From DASSBQ01 sp035250505 (GTDB taxonomy: Bacteria; Nitrospirota; Nitrospiria; Nitrospirales; Nitrospiraceae): 64,000 nt of DNA. The stretch lies in assembly GCA_035250505.1 (NCBI GenBank), contig DATFFC010000088.1, positions 4,161 to 68,160 on the forward strand, written 5' to 3'. This document shows, in pieces, positions 1 to 7,472 of the stretch. How positions within the stretch are numbered: the stretch's first letter is position 1; each line of letters opens with the position of its first letter. The translations under genes were made by a program, and so were the position numbers. The notes beneath the pieces were generated by a model, which saw only the letters and a list, made by a program, of their open reading frames with translations, was not told the origin of the DNA and made no database searches.

Positions 1-793
1 TCGTAAAGTCCGGATGCCTGAGCAAGACGGAAACAGTGTCCCACGAATCCAAATCGACGACGACTTCCTTTTCAACGATCGCTCCTCCCGGCACCACTCC
101 CGCCGCCTGGTGATTCTTGCTCACGGTCGAACCGCCGGCGCCTCCCGTCCCTCCGAGAAATCCGCCGATCGAAACCGGCCCTTGAGCCACGGCATAGACC
201 TGCTGGTTCGGCGCTTTCAAAGGCGTGAGCAGCAGCGTGCCCCCCTGCAGACTTTTCGCGTTGGCCATGGAAGACACCACCGCGTCCACCGTCATGCCGG
301 GCTTGATGAAGGGCGGCAGCTTGGACGTGACCATGACGGAGGCGATATTGCGCGTGAGCAATTGGATCGGATCGATCACTAGATTGATGCCCATCTTGTT
401 CAACATGGACATCATGGCTTGGATCGTGAACTGGCCGCCGATCACTTGGTCGCCCGTTCGATCCAATCCGACGACCAGTCCATATCCGATCAATTGGTTC
501 TCGCGGACTCCCTCGATACTCGCGACGTCCTTGACCCGTACGGCTTCGGCCGGCGTGCCGGACCAAATGGAGATCATGATGAAGGCAAGCGCACCGATCA
601 GGAGCCGGCCCGCCGATCCAGGCCGGCCCGCGGCCGGAGGCTGCTCGACCTGAGCTTGAGGCGGCGGCGTTTTCGGAGCGGTCAGGTATGGCGGATCGAT
701 CGTGGCCGGTCGTACCACGCCGCTCAACATCATCAGACGCAGCGATTGCATCACTAACTGGCGTCGCTGTTTCCGTCCCTGGATTGTCTCCAT
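1..793 (-). CDS. flgI: Flagellar P-ring protein FlgI (N-terminal part, runs off window)
   Basis: The reading frame from the ATG at 793 runs off the left edge, giving 264 codons. The FlgI signature is clear: after a signal-type hydrophobic stretch it reads VRVKDVASIEGVRENQLIGY and then GLVVGLDRTGDQ, followed by the conserved NIASVMVTSKLPPF and VDAVVSS blocks. FlgI polymerises into the periplasmic ring around the rod, in the peptidoglycan layer. The ATG has a good ribosome site (AAGGAG). An oddity is that roughly 65 residues rich in Pro/Ala/Gln precede the hydrophobic export segment, longer than in typical FlgI, so a non-ATG downstream start cannot be excluded. It is the last gene seen in the flgF-flgG-flgA-flgH-flgI run and is separated from flgH by a repeat-filled gap. 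Confidence 0.93.
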   Translation of the reverse strand, partial: METIQGRKQRRQLVMQSLRLMMLSGVVRPATIDPPYLTAPKTPPPQAQVEQPPAAGRPGSAGRLLIGALAFIMISIWSGTPAEAVRVKDVASIEGVRENQLIGYGLVVGLDRTGDQVIGGQFTIQAMMSMLNKMGINLVIDPIQLLTRNIASVMVTSKLPPFIKPGMTVDAVVSSMANAKSLQGGTLLLTPLKAPNQQVYAVAQGPVSIGGFLGGTGGAGGSTVSKNHQAAGVVPGGAIVEKEVVVDLDSWDTVSVLLRHPDFT

Positions 794-827
794 GCTGCTC
801 CTTCGCTGGTTAGCTGCTCATTAACAC

Positions 828-980
828 AAGAGCCTATGGCCTATAGCTGATGGCGAATAGCACAAATGAAAACAAGGAGAGATGTCTAGGTCTGTGCCAT
901 ACGCTATATGTCATTTGCCATTAGCCATCTGTTCTTGTCTTGTTCGTGCCATCAGCCATACGCCATCAGCTATCTGCTCC
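828..980. repeat. Heptad-repeat element, family 1 (flgH-flgI gap)
   Basis: The gap between flgH and flgI is filled by 7-bp tandem units in strict register. On the plus strand four units of the form NNATRGC lie at 834-861 (CTATGGC, CTATAGC, TGATGGC, GAATAGC). Five units of the complementary form GCYATNN lie at 896-930 and four more at 948-975. The forward array is preceded by AAGAGC and the complementary array at 948 is preceded by GTTCGT, as in the other copies at 15.3 and 25.7 kb. The opposed arrays could fold into imperfect hairpins in the polycistronic transcript. No protein-coding signal is seen. Confidence 0.75.
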
Positions 981-990
981 TGTCCCACGG

Positions 991-1686
991 CTAAAACGGG
1001 TAGATCCAGTCCAAGATCCGCACCAGCCATCCGGGTCGCTGCACATCATCGACCACGCCCAGCCCGGAGTACTCGATCTTCGCATCGGCAATCGCCGTCG
1101 ATTGCACGGTATTCTTCGTATCGACATCGACGCGTCTGACCAGTCCTCCGATGACCATGATTTGCCGTTCCGAATTGACGGTAACCTCGCGACGCCCTTC
1201 GATGCGCAGATCCCCGTTCGGCATGACTTGAGTGACAATGGCGGAAATCGTTCCAGTGAGGGTGTCCTCGCGATTGGTGGCGCCTTTGCCGCCGAACTTA
1301 TTCTTGGCACTGGCGTCGATGCTGAAGCCACGCGTCGCCTCCGCTCCCAGCCGGAAGCCGGGAATACCGACGTAGCCGACTCCCCCGCTGCCGGTGAGGC
1401 TGTTGGAGATCGTTGAATCTCGTTCGGCGCTGGTGTCCGCGCTCTTGGATCCTTTGTGTTTTTCCGCAATTTTGATCGTGATGATGTCGCCGACCCGCAT
1501 AGCGCGCAGGTCTTCATAGAGATAGGCGCGGCCGTTTTCCTCCTGCCAGAGCGATCCCATCGTCTTCGGCGGCGGCAGGGGCGGCACTTCCAGTTTCTCT
1601 TTCGCGGTAGGCGATGAATGACAGGCTCCTAGGAGAACGGCGCTCAATATGATGAACGACACCGTCCGGCAAGCCGCGGTCCTCAT
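991..1686 (-). CDS. flgH: Flagellar L-ring lipoprotein FlgH
   Basis: The product is 231 residues, a usual FlgH length. It has an N-terminal lipoprotein signal ending in LLGAC, then the FlgH-specific GSLWQEENGRAYLYEDLRA segment and VGDIITIKIAE. The C-terminal part carries GDLRIEGRREVTVN and ends close to ILDWIYPF, typical of this family. FlgH forms the outer-membrane L ring that lets the rod pass through the outer membrane, so the organism is diderm. The ATG at 1686 is chosen over a TTG fifteen bases upstream because it starts directly at the basic signal-peptide region; flgA ends five bases before it. Confidence 0.95.
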   Translation of the reverse strand: MRTAACRTVSFIILSAVLLGACHSSPTAKEKLEVPPLPPPKTMGSLWQEENGRAYLYEDLRAMRVGDIITIKIAEKHKGSKSADTSAERDSTISNSLTGSGGVGYVGIPGFRLGAEATRGFSIDASAKNKFGGKGATNREDTLTGTISAIVTQVMPNGDLRIEGRREVTVNSERQIMVIGGLVRRVDVDTKNTVQSTAIADAKIEYSGLGVVDDVQRPGWLVRILDWIYPF

Positions 1687-1690
1687 GGTT

Positions 1691-2494
1691 TTAGAAGTCA
1701 ACGCGCACCACCCCCGGGCCGACGACTTTGGCCCGCACGTCCTTGCCCGAATCCGTGTTCGAAACCGTCACGGACTGCCCCAGTTCACCGTTGCCTTTGG
1801 TAACGCCGGCCGTTTGGATTGTCAGCCCGGCCGTTCTGGCCTCGATCATGACGCGATCACCTTTGCGGACGATGAACGGGCGCCGCAAGGAGGTCGACCG
1901 GATCGGGATCTGCGGAGGCAATGGCCGGGATGCGGCCTTCCCGACCACTTCTTGAGGGTCCGTCGCATAGGGAGATCTGAGATCGGACAAGGCGATACGT
2001 GTCGTAACCACATCCCCCGTCTCAATCTCTTCATCGGCTTTGATGAGCCGGACGGGTGTCAGCACGTCCACATAGGCCGCCACCTCGGTCGTCGCCTCGA
2101 TCGTTCGATGAAAGACTCCGTTGATCGCGACATGAACCTGAAACACGCGCCGTCCGACGCTCTCGTCGCTGTCCGTCGAACCGACCGCAAACGTGACCGC
2201 CCCGGCCGGCACGCCGATCGGTTGTTGCGGCTCGCCGAGGGTGACACGGACCTCTTGCACTTTACCGGCAAACTGCCGCTCCAGATGATGTTGGATCGCT
2301 TTGCGGATCTGGTCCGGATAGATCACTTGGCGGGCGCGCGCGCGCGCCGGTTTTGATGGAACTCCGTTGGGCTGTCCGTCGGTCGCGGACGTCTGTATGC
2401 TCTGATGAGCGTCGGCTGCGGCGACCACACCCATCGCTCCCCAGACGGAGCCGCTTGCCAGGAGTGCAATACTGATGATGGACGAAAGCATCAT
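1691..2494 (-). CDS. flgA: Flagellar basal body P-ring formation chaperone FlgA
   Basis: The protein has 267 residues with an N-terminal signal sequence (MMLSSIISIALLASGSVWGA) and so is exported to the periplasm. The C-terminal half contains the SAF-type domain with the conserved order VLTPVRLIKADEEIETGDV, then SLRRPFIVRKGDRVMIEA and the closing GKDVRAKVVGPGVVRV. FlgA chaperones FlgI subunits during P-ring assembly. It lies directly upstream of flgH and downstream of flgG in the operon that starts at flgF. Confidence 0.93.
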   Translation of the reverse strand: MMLSSIISIALLASGSVWGAMGVVAAADAHQSIQTSATDGQPNGVPSKPARARARQVIYPDQIRKAIQHHLERQFAGKVQEVRVTLGEPQQPIGVPAGAVTFAVGSTDSDESVGRRVFQVHVAINGVFHRTIEATTEVAAYVDVLTPVRLIKADEEIETGDVVTTRIALSDLRSPYATDPQEVVGKAASRPLPPQIPIRSTSLRRPFIVRKGDRVMIEARTAGLTIQTAGVTKGNGELGQSVTVSNTDSGKDVRAKVVGPGVVRVDF

Positions 2495-2521
2495 AGGGTG
2501 ATCCTTTTCCTCGTCTCCGCC

Positions 2522-3313
2522 TTACCGGCGAATGTTGTTCGCAATGGCCATCATCTCGTCGGATGCTTGAATGGTCTTGGAATTGATCTCATAGCTCCGT
2601 TGCGCGATGATCATATTCACCATTTCTTCGGCCAGGTTCACGTTCGAGCTTTCGAGGAATCCCTGCTGGAGGACACCGAAGCCGGTGGAAAACCCGCCGG
2701 TCCCCTGCAACGGCGGACCGGACGCAAAACTATCGAGAAACAAATTATTGCCCATGGAGACGAGGCCGGAGGGATTGTCGAACCGCACCAACTGAATCTG
2801 CCCGACCTGCGACGCCTGCGTCACGCCGGGCAGGAGCACCGACACGGTCCCGTCTTGGCCGATGTCGATTTTCAGAGCTCCCGAGGGAATCGTGATGACG
2901 GGCGTGAGTTGATCCCCGTCGCCGGTGACGAGATTTCCGACGTTGTCCCGTTTGAAGGACCCGTTTCGCGTGTACATGATCGTCCCGTCGGGGCGCGCTA
3001 CCTGAAACAGTCCCGGGCCGTCAATGGCCAGATCAAGCTCATTGTTGGTTTGCCGCATGTTTCCTTGCATCCATTCCTTGGCGACGGTCATCGGCCGAAC
3101 GCCCGCACCGATCTGCACGCCCACCGGAAAGACGCCGACGTTGGATGCGTTTGTGCCGGGCAGCCGCTGGATTTGGTAGAGCAGATCGGCAAACTCCGCT
3201 CGGCTGCGCTTGAAGGCGCTGGTGTTCACGTTCGCCAGGTTGTGGGCGATCGTATCGACGTTGATCTGTTGCGCCGTCATGCCGGTCGCGGCGGTCCACA
3301 TCGCTCGAATCAT
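2522..3313 (-). CDS. flgG: Flagellar distal rod protein FlgG
   Basis: This 263-residue protein shows the N-terminal rod/hook signature MIRAMWTAATGMTAQQINVD followed by IAHNLANVNT. The central DLAIDGPGLFQV block and the C-terminal NVNLAEEMVNMIIAQRSYE motif are those of FlgG. The length matches FlgG (about 260 residues) and it sits in the usual flgF-flgG order. It polymerises into the distal rod that crosses the P and L rings. The start has the ribosome site AGGAG seven bases upstream. Confidence 0.97.
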   Translation of the reverse strand: MIRAMWTAATGMTAQQINVDTIAHNLANVNTSAFKRSRAEFADLLYQIQRLPGTNASNVGVFPVGVQIGAGVRPMTVAKEWMQGNMRQTNNELDLAIDGPGLFQVARPDGTIMYTRNGSFKRDNVGNLVTGDGDQLTPVITIPSGALKIDIGQDGTVSVLLPGVTQASQVGQIQLVRFDNPSGLVSMGNNLFLDSFASGPPLQGTGGFSTGFGVLQQGFLESSNVNLAEEMVNMIIAQRSYEINSKTIQASDEMMAIANNIRR

Positions 3314-3338
3314 CTGTTCCTCCTATCCCGCATGCGGC

Positions 3339-4109
3339 CTACTGGACGCGGCCGACGTCATGAATGGCCGTCTCGGCCATTCGATCCAAGGTCTGCATCA
3401 GTTTCTGGGCGGATTCGTAGCTGCGCATTCCCTGAATCATCTTCACCATCTCGCCCAGCGCGTTGACATTCGATTCCTCAATATGCCCGGACTGCACTCG
3501 CGGATGAGCCGCGGTCTGTGGTTGGCCGCCGGCGAAAAGCCCTTCCATATGCTTCTGCGGCATCTTTTCGGGAACAAACTCGACAACCTTCAGGGTTCCC
3601 ACCGGCTTGCCGTCGACCTGGATCGCTCCTTCATTGTCGATGTGAATGGTGCCGGGCGGAATCTTGATCTCCCCCTTCAGGCCCATGACCGGATAGCCCA
3701 AGTTCGATACGAGCCGGCGTTTGCTGTCGAGTGAGAACATGCCGCTTCGGGTGTAGCGCGGGCCCTGAGGTGTCTGGACTTCGAAAAATCCGCTTCCATC
3801 CACGGCGAGATCCAAGGGGTTGCCGGTGATGCGGATTCGGCCCGCTTCGAACGACGTGGACAAGACATGCGGTTGGACGAACACACGCTCCGACGACCCT
3901 GCCGGCCTGGTCATCATCGACTCTGCCAGTCCCGATCCGTCGAGGGAGGCCGGGGCCGCCAGACCGGCGCGGCCGAGAAGGGTATGGAATGTCTGCTCGT
4001 CCTGCTTGAACCCTGCTGTGTTGACGTTGGCCAAATTGTTGGCAAAGACTTGGAGTTGGCGTTCCTGAGCAATGGCTCCGGAGAGAATCGGATAGATGGC
4101 TCGGTTCAT
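3339..4109 (-). CDS. flgF: Flagellar proximal rod protein FlgF
   Basis: The product has 256 residues with the FlgE/F/G-type N-terminus (AIAQERQLQVFANNLANVNT) and C-terminus (NVNALGEMVKMIQGMRSYE). Its length and position just upstream of flgG in the operon assign it as FlgF rather than FlgG or FlgE. It forms part of the proximal rod. It is the first gene after a convincing -24/-12 promoter at 4151-4166, about 30 bases from the predicted transcript start, so flgF heads its own sigma-54 operon flgF-flgG-flgA-flgH-flgI. Confidence 0.93.
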   Translation of the reverse strand: MNRAIYPILSGAIAQERQLQVFANNLANVNTAGFKQDEQTFHTLLGRAGLAAPASLDGSGLAESMMTRPAGSSERVFVQPHVLSTSFEAGRIRITGNPLDLAVDGSGFFEVQTPQGPRYTRSGMFSLDSKRRLVSNLGYPVMGLKGEIKIPPGTIHIDNEGAIQVDGKPVGTLKVVEFVPEKMPQKHMEGLFAGGQPQTAAHPRVQSGHIEESNVNALGEMVKMIQGMRSYESAQKLMQTLDRMAETAIHDVGRVQ

Positions 4110-4150
4110 AGCGTCAGCTTTCTGTCAAACATGGTTCCGGTGTTGTGTCT

Positions 4151-4166
4151 AGCAATCGATATGCCA
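4151..4166 (-). promoter_or_regulatory. Sigma-54 promoter for flgF operon
   Basis: Read on the minus strand the site is TGGCATATCGATTGCT, against the consensus TGGCACG-N4-TTGCW. The GG (4165-4164) and GC (4153-4152) are exactly 12 bases apart. A transcript would start near 4140 and leave a leader of about 31 bases before flgF. The rest of the gap between the GGDEF gene stop (4387) and flgF shows no other feature. Confidence 0.75.
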
Positions 4167-4386
4167 CAGTGGACGACTCTGTGATGGCCTGAATGAACAG
4201 CGAAGCAACCGGCAGGCCGTGCGGCAATCAGTCGAAAAGTCCCGCTTTTGATGCCCGCGCTATCGTGTCGATGTCGATGAAGCAGCGAGCGAGAGGAGAA
4301 GACGATACCAACGGGGAAGAGTTTGCCATCCTGCGCGGAAAACTTTACCTAGCGGAGAATTGACAGAAGTGCAGTGGGAGGCTGCG

Positions 4387-5190
4387 TCACTGAATCGGAA
4401 CGCCGGTCAACGATTCGGAGGATTGCGTAGTGGGGTTGCTCGGTGCTCCATACACCACATAGCTTTCGGTCCTGGCGTGCGTAACCGCGTGTGTCGCCAG
4501 GTCCAACAGTCCTGCCGCATCCGTCGTATCCAAGGACAGGCCGATCCCGATCCGGCTGGTGAGAAAGAGCTCGCGTCCTTCCAGAATGAAGGGCAATGAG
4601 ATGGTCGCCTGCATTTTCGTCGCCACAGCCTCGACCTCGGATCTCTCGGCAATGTTCTCTATCAGCGCGGCAAACGAGCGGTCCCCCAGCCGCGCGACGG
4701 TCTCCGTCGTGCGCAGCGCGCTTTTCAACCTGGCCGCCTGGACGCGATAGAGCAAATTACCATGGGGTGCTCCGTGCCGATTTGCTTCCGGAGCAAAATG
4801 GTCCAACTCCACCATGAGAATCGCCACCTGCCGGCCGACTTTCCTGGCACGCAACAGCGCTTGGCCGACGAGCGTCATGAACAGACGTTTCGTCGGAAGG
4901 CCCGTCACTGAATCATACGTGGAGAAAGCCGGAGGCTCAGCACGGACACGATCGGTCCATGGGAACAGTTTGACGCGCTTCAGGAGGAAGAACAACCCGG
5001 CCGACAAGAGGCCCGCGCTGCCGACCGCCCAAGCCAGGTGATGGGATTTCTCGGAACTGTCGGTGACGTATCGTTCAAGACCCCGGCAGGCCTGCAGCAT
5101 CGCCATTGCGCGGCCGGGCCAGATCCATGCGGAGCGAGAGGGCACCTGGGGATCGGACTCATGCTCATCGGGACGGCGTGATCGTGACAT
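4387..5190 (-). CDS. Membrane protein with degenerate GGDEF domain
   Basis: The 267-residue product has a probable membrane helix near residues 50-67 and then a diguanylate-cyclase-like domain beginning TYDSVTGLPTKRLFMTLVGQ. The fold markers are present (D[SP]LTGLxNRR-like start, a LMVELDHFA strand, and a C-terminal IGIGLS strand). The catalytic signature, normally RxGGDEF, reads ARLGDRSFAALI, so cyclase activity is unlikely. It could instead be a regulatory or c-di-GMP/effector-independent scaffold. ATG 5190 is used, although an in-frame TTG nine bases upstream is possible and neither has a clear ribosome site. A sigma-28-like promoter lies just upstream. It separates the cassette array from flgF. 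Confidence 0.75.
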   Translation of the reverse strand: MSRSRRPDEHESDPQVPSRSAWIWPGRAMAMLQACRGLERYVTDSSEKSHHLAWAVGSAGLLSAGLFFLLKRVKLFPWTDRVRAEPPAFSTYDSVTGLPTKRLFMTLVGQALLRARKVGRQVAILMVELDHFAPEANRHGAPHGNLLYRVQAARLKSALRTTETVARLGDRSFAALIENIAERSEVEAVATKMQATISLPFILEGRELFLTSRIGIGLSLDTTDAAGLLDLATHAVTHARTESYVVYGAPSNPTTQSSESLTGVPIQ

Positions 5191-5237
5191 CGTACTCAAC
5201 GAATGGGGGGATTTCGGAATAGTCCGCTCTCCTCAGA

Positions 5238-5265
5238 GTATCGGCGGGCGATAGCGAAAACTGTA
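5238..5265 (-). promoter_or_regulatory. Sigma-28 (FliA-type) promoter for the GGDEF-like gene
   Basis: On the minus strand the sequence is TACAGTTT, 12 bases, then GCCGATAC. The enteric FliA consensus is TAAAGTTT-N11-GCCGATAA, so each box has seven of eight matches with a spacer one base longer. It lies about 50 bases ahead of the GGDEF-like gene start and fits late flagellar expression. Confidence 0.5.
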
Positions 5266-5316
5266 GCTAGACTGATTGACACGATAGTCGTTTTCCGCTG
5301 CGAAATAGATCGCTTT

Positions 5317-5370
5317 CGCCAACCTGCTGAACGAAAGCAGCGCGGGTTCGGCTTCAACGAATTGTTAGGT
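5317..5370 (-). other. attC-like site of lipoprotein cassette (diverged right half)
   Basis: On the minus strand the left half is classical: core ACCTAAC (5370-5364) followed by AATTCGTTGAAGCCGA. The right half is diverged but alignable: GCTGCTTTCGTTCAG then a core-like GTTGGCG ending at 5317. The total is 54 bp. The lipoprotein stop codon lies at 5372-5374, two bases before the left core. Confidence 0.6.
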
Positions 5371-5371
5371 G

Positions 5372-5767
5372 TCAACCTTGCGGGGCAGCCAAGCGTAATG
5401 CTTTGGCTTTACCGTCAAGCATGTACCAACAGTTCTTGGTCAGTGCGGATTGCTTTTCAATGTTCACGTCCGTGATTGCATCGGCGCCAAGCGCGTATGC
5501 AGCAAGCTTGAGGTCAAGAAGTACCGCTTGCTCAGCCGGGGCCGTTTCAACGAAACTCCGATGGCAACGACCTGCATCTACCTCACCTAGAACTTGCGCG
5601 CCACTTGGCGCTACATTCATAACTTTGATGGTCTGTGATGCGGCTCGCTGATCTCCAAGGCTAGCGTAGGACATGTCGTTGCCAACGCGCATGTTGGAGC
5701 TGTAAGTAGCGCAGCCCGAGAGGCCGGCAACGAGAGCAAGCATGGATGCTTTGAAAACGGAGTTCAT
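5372..5767 (-). CDS. Small cassette-encoded lipoprotein of unknown function
   Basis: The 131-residue product starts with a lipoprotein signal peptide whose lipobox is LSGC, with the modified cysteine at residue 19. The mature part ends in a conserved-looking AAYALGADAITDVNIE strand/helix and TKNCWYMLDGKAKAL. The 'LGADAI..V.IE' pattern recalls outer-membrane stress lipoproteins of the RcsF/YbjQ fold, but this is only a resemblance. The ATG at 5767 is preceded by AGGGGAG. The gene begins 21 bases after an attC right core and ends at another attC, so it is a gene cassette. Its base composition is less GC-rich than the flagellar genes around it. Confidence 0.8.
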   Translation of the reverse strand: MNSVFKASMLALVAGLSGCATYSSNMRVGNDMSYASLGDQRAASQTIKVMNVAPSGAQVLGEVDAGRCHRSFVETAPAEQAVLLDLKLAAYALGADAITDVNIEKQSALTKNCWYMLDGKAKALRLAAPQG

Positions 5768-5787
5768 GAATATTCTCCCCTGTTGAC

Positions 5788-5854
5788 ACCTAACGACCTT
5801 GCGTCTGAGCTGCGACGGGGTCGCCTGCACAGACCGCTTGGACCGCAGTTCATG
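5788..5854 (-). other. attC-like site of HNH cassette (left core degenerate)
   Basis: The right core GTTAGGT (5794-5788, minus strand) is intact and is followed directly by the lipoprotein cassette. Upstream of it the arms CCAAGCGGTCTGTGC and CAGCTCAGACGCAAGG can pair around GGCGACCCCGTCG. The left core reads CATGAAC rather than RYYYAAC and overlaps the HNH stop codon, so this 67-bp site is diverged. Confidence 0.5.
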
Positions 5855-6368
5855 CCTTCGGCTTTGGAACAGCACCGGAGAGATGCGCCTCAAGCGTGTG
5901 TAGCCAACGCTTCTCGGTCACTGTTAGTTCACGTGACTCGCGCGCCAGCACCACGAACAATGACGAAAGCCCATCCCACCGCGTGGGTTCGCCATACTTC
6001 CCCCTCACTCGATGAGGCGGATTGGCCTCCAGATACTCCACCTTCTCTCGAGCACTCTTGCGTGTGTTGCACTTCCCACACGCTGTCGCGAAGTTCGAGG
6101 GATCGTGCGCACCGCCTCTCGCATACGCGTGAACGTGGTCGACACAAGCACCGAGTTCGTCAAGCAAAGGCGAAGCGTCTCGACGCCAGTTCGGATGAAA
6201 GTAGGCCAATTGCACATCCGGCAGACGAGTGATCACAAACTGTCCCGCGTACTTGAACGCCAAGTGAAAGATGGTTGGGCGGTGGCACAGCGCGCAGATC
6301 CACCCGTCGCGAAAGTAAACAGCCGCCGCCGTCTCGACGGGGATCGCCGGCCTTGGGCTCTTCGGCAT
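5850..6368 (-). CDS. HNH endonuclease, integron-cassette borne
   Basis: The 172-residue protein has a zinc-type HNH domain: CxxC at residues 25-28, the catalytic strand CVDHVHAYARGG (D77, H78, H80), N92, and a second CxxC at 97-100 followed by NTRKSAR. All the residues expected of an active HNH nuclease are present. The remaining C-terminal 60 residues are unrecognised. Substrate is unknown; stand-alone HNH proteins of this size are frequent cassette and mobile-DNA cargo. The gene starts 25 bases after the right core of a textbook attC, with GGAG ahead of its ATG. Confidence 0.9.
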   Translation of the reverse strand: MPKSPRPAIPVETAAAVYFRDGWICALCHRPTIFHLAFKYAGQFVITRLPDVQLAYFHPNWRRDASPLLDELGACVDHVHAYARGGAHDPSNFATACGKCNTRKSAREKVEYLEANPPHRVRGKYGEPTRWDGLSSLFVVLARESRELTVTEKRWLHTLEAHLSGAVPKPKA

Positions 6369-6392
6369 CTTCAGGTCTCCGGTGACACGTCT

Positions 6393-6452
6393 GGCTAACG
6401 TCTGAATTAAGCCGCGCCACGAGTCGACATCGGCTTGAATGAATTGTTAGGC
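6393..6452 (-). other. Textbook 60-bp integron attC site
   Basis: On the minus strand the order is left core GCCTAAC (6452-6446), left arm AATTCATTCAAGCCGA, a short unpaired tip, right arm GCGGCTTAATTCAGAC, and right core GTTAGCC (6399-6393). The arms pair across the tip with the one-base offset typical of attC. Length, core spacing and arm sequence match the short attC class known from mobile integron cassettes. Confidence 0.88.
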
Positions 6453-6465
6453 ATTGGTCGCATTT

Positions 6466-6504
6466 TCATGCGATGTGCTTGTTTTTAATTTTGGTGTGCG
6501 ACAT
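6466..6504 (-). other. Mini-cassette with a 12-codon open frame
   Basis: Only about 65 bases separate the right core of one attC-like site (6518) from the left core of the 60-bp attC (6452). They contain a 12-codon frame (MSHTKIKNKHIA) and a 7-bp inverted repeat GCGATGT/ACATCGC. There is no convincing ribosome site. It is best described as a near-empty cassette; whether the peptide or the RNA matters cannot be told. Confidence 0.35.
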
Positions 6505-6517
6505 CGCTGTCTCTGAT

Positions 6518-6565
6518 GGCTAACTATTAATTAAATGAGCCGCGACGTAGGCATTCAGCTTAGCG
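6518..6565 (-). other. Degenerate or truncated attC-like site at array edge
   Basis: On the minus strand the right core GTTAGCC (6524-6518) is preceded by GCGGCTCATTTAATTAATA, which resembles the right arm of the 60-bp attC. The left side is short (CGCTAAG, then CTGAATGCC) and pairs only partly. It marks the fliA-proximal end of the array. Confidence 0.45.
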
Positions 6566-6697
6566 GCCTATCCCAATAGTGCCTTGGTCTACGATCAAGG
6601 AACAATCGGAGACGCCATCCGCACTTACGTACTCTCAAAGAATGCAGATGCCGGTGCATCATTCGCCGCAGTAGAAAGGTCAATGTCGGACAGGCTC

Positions 6698-7450
6698 CTA
6701 GGTTCCCACCGGCTGGAGTCTGGCCTTCAAATGCAGAATAGCCTTGGAGTGGATCTGACAGACGCGGGATTCGGTGACTTTCAGAATCTGTCCGATCTCC
6801 TTCATCGTCAATTCTTCGAAGTAGTACAAGGTCAAGACCAGCCGCTCCTTCTCGGGCAACTCCTGAATGCTCTGGCAGAGGATTTGCCGTTCCCGGCCAT
6901 TTACCAGGGACGCCAGCGCATCCGGTTGGCTGGAATCGGTCAAGAAGCCCAACGTTTGATACCCGTCCTGGTCCTTGACGCCCAAATCTTCCAGGCTCAC
7001 GACGACCGCGCCGCGTGCGCGGGTCAGGAATTCATCCAACTCATGAAGCGACATTTTCAGTTCCGCCGCCACCTCCTCGTCCGTCGGAGGACGGCCGTGC
7101 CGATTCAGCAACTCGGAATAGGTCTTCTGCAGCAGCGCAACCCGCTCATGGACCGAGCGCGGGATCCAATCCATGGATCGGATCTCGTCGAGCATCGCGC
7201 CGCGGATGCGAAATTCGGCATAGGTCTTAAATTTGGCCTCGCGTGTCGGGTCATACTTGTCCATCGCGTCCATCAGGCCGATGATGCCGACCGACACGAG
7301 GTCCTCGGCGTCCAAATAGGCCGGCAATCGAAAGGCCAAGCGATGGGCCATGGACCGGATCACATGGGCGAATTCTTGGATAACCCGCTCGCGGTCGGTG
7401 TGGAGAACGTTCTGTGAGGATCGAGACTGTGAGGGATCGGCTCGATTCAT
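6698..7450 (-). CDS. fliA: RNA polymerase sigma factor FliA (sigma-28)
   Basis: The 250-residue protein has the FliA/WhiG layout. Region 2 carries YLDAEDLVSVGIIGLMDAMD and KFKTYAEFRIRGAMLDEIRS. Region 3 is GRPPTDEEVAAELKMS, and region 4 is LPEKERLVLTLYYFEELTMK followed by EIGQILKVTESRVCQIHSKA. It directs late flagellar promoters (consensus TAAA-N15-GCCGATAA); a close match lies 1.5 kb downstream ahead of the GGDEF-like gene. It follows flhG by 22 bases and is the last gene of the fli/flh run before the cassette array. The first base change from flagellar to foreign DNA occurs within about 130 bp after its stop. Confidence 0.96.
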   Translation of the reverse strand: MNRADPSQSRSSQNVLHTDRERVIQEFAHVIRSMAHRLAFRLPAYLDAEDLVSVGIIGLMDAMDKYDPTREAKFKTYAEFRIRGAMLDEIRSMDWIPRSVHERVALLQKTYSELLNRHGRPPTDEEVAAELKMSLHELDEFLTRARGAVVVSLEDLGVKDQDGYQTLGFLTDSSQPDALASLVNGRERQILCQSIQELPEKERLVLTLYYFEELTMKEIGQILKVTESRVCQIHSKAILHLKARLQPVGT

Positions 7451-7472
7451 AGGCCTCTTCGCTGTTTTGGAT

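Larger units (their letters stand above)
5317..6565 (-). mobile_element. Integron cassette array without integrase (CALIN) inserted in the flagellar cluster
   Basis: Four attC-like sites, all in the same orientation, punctuate this stretch and delimit short cassettes: a mini-cassette (6393-6517), an HNH endonuclease cassette (5788-6392) and a small lipoprotein cassette (5317-5787). Each gene starts 20-30 bases after the right core site (GTTRRRY) of the preceding attC and stops at or just before the left core site of its own attC, the layout expected of gene cassettes. No tyrosine recombinase of the IntI type is visible in the window. The array separates fliA from the flgF group, which are otherwise parts of one flagellar cluster. 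Confidence 0.75.

Noticed and set aside
828..980. CRISPR array in the flgH-flgI gap
   Set aside because: The repeat is 7 bp with no spacers; units vary and are arranged in opposite orientations.
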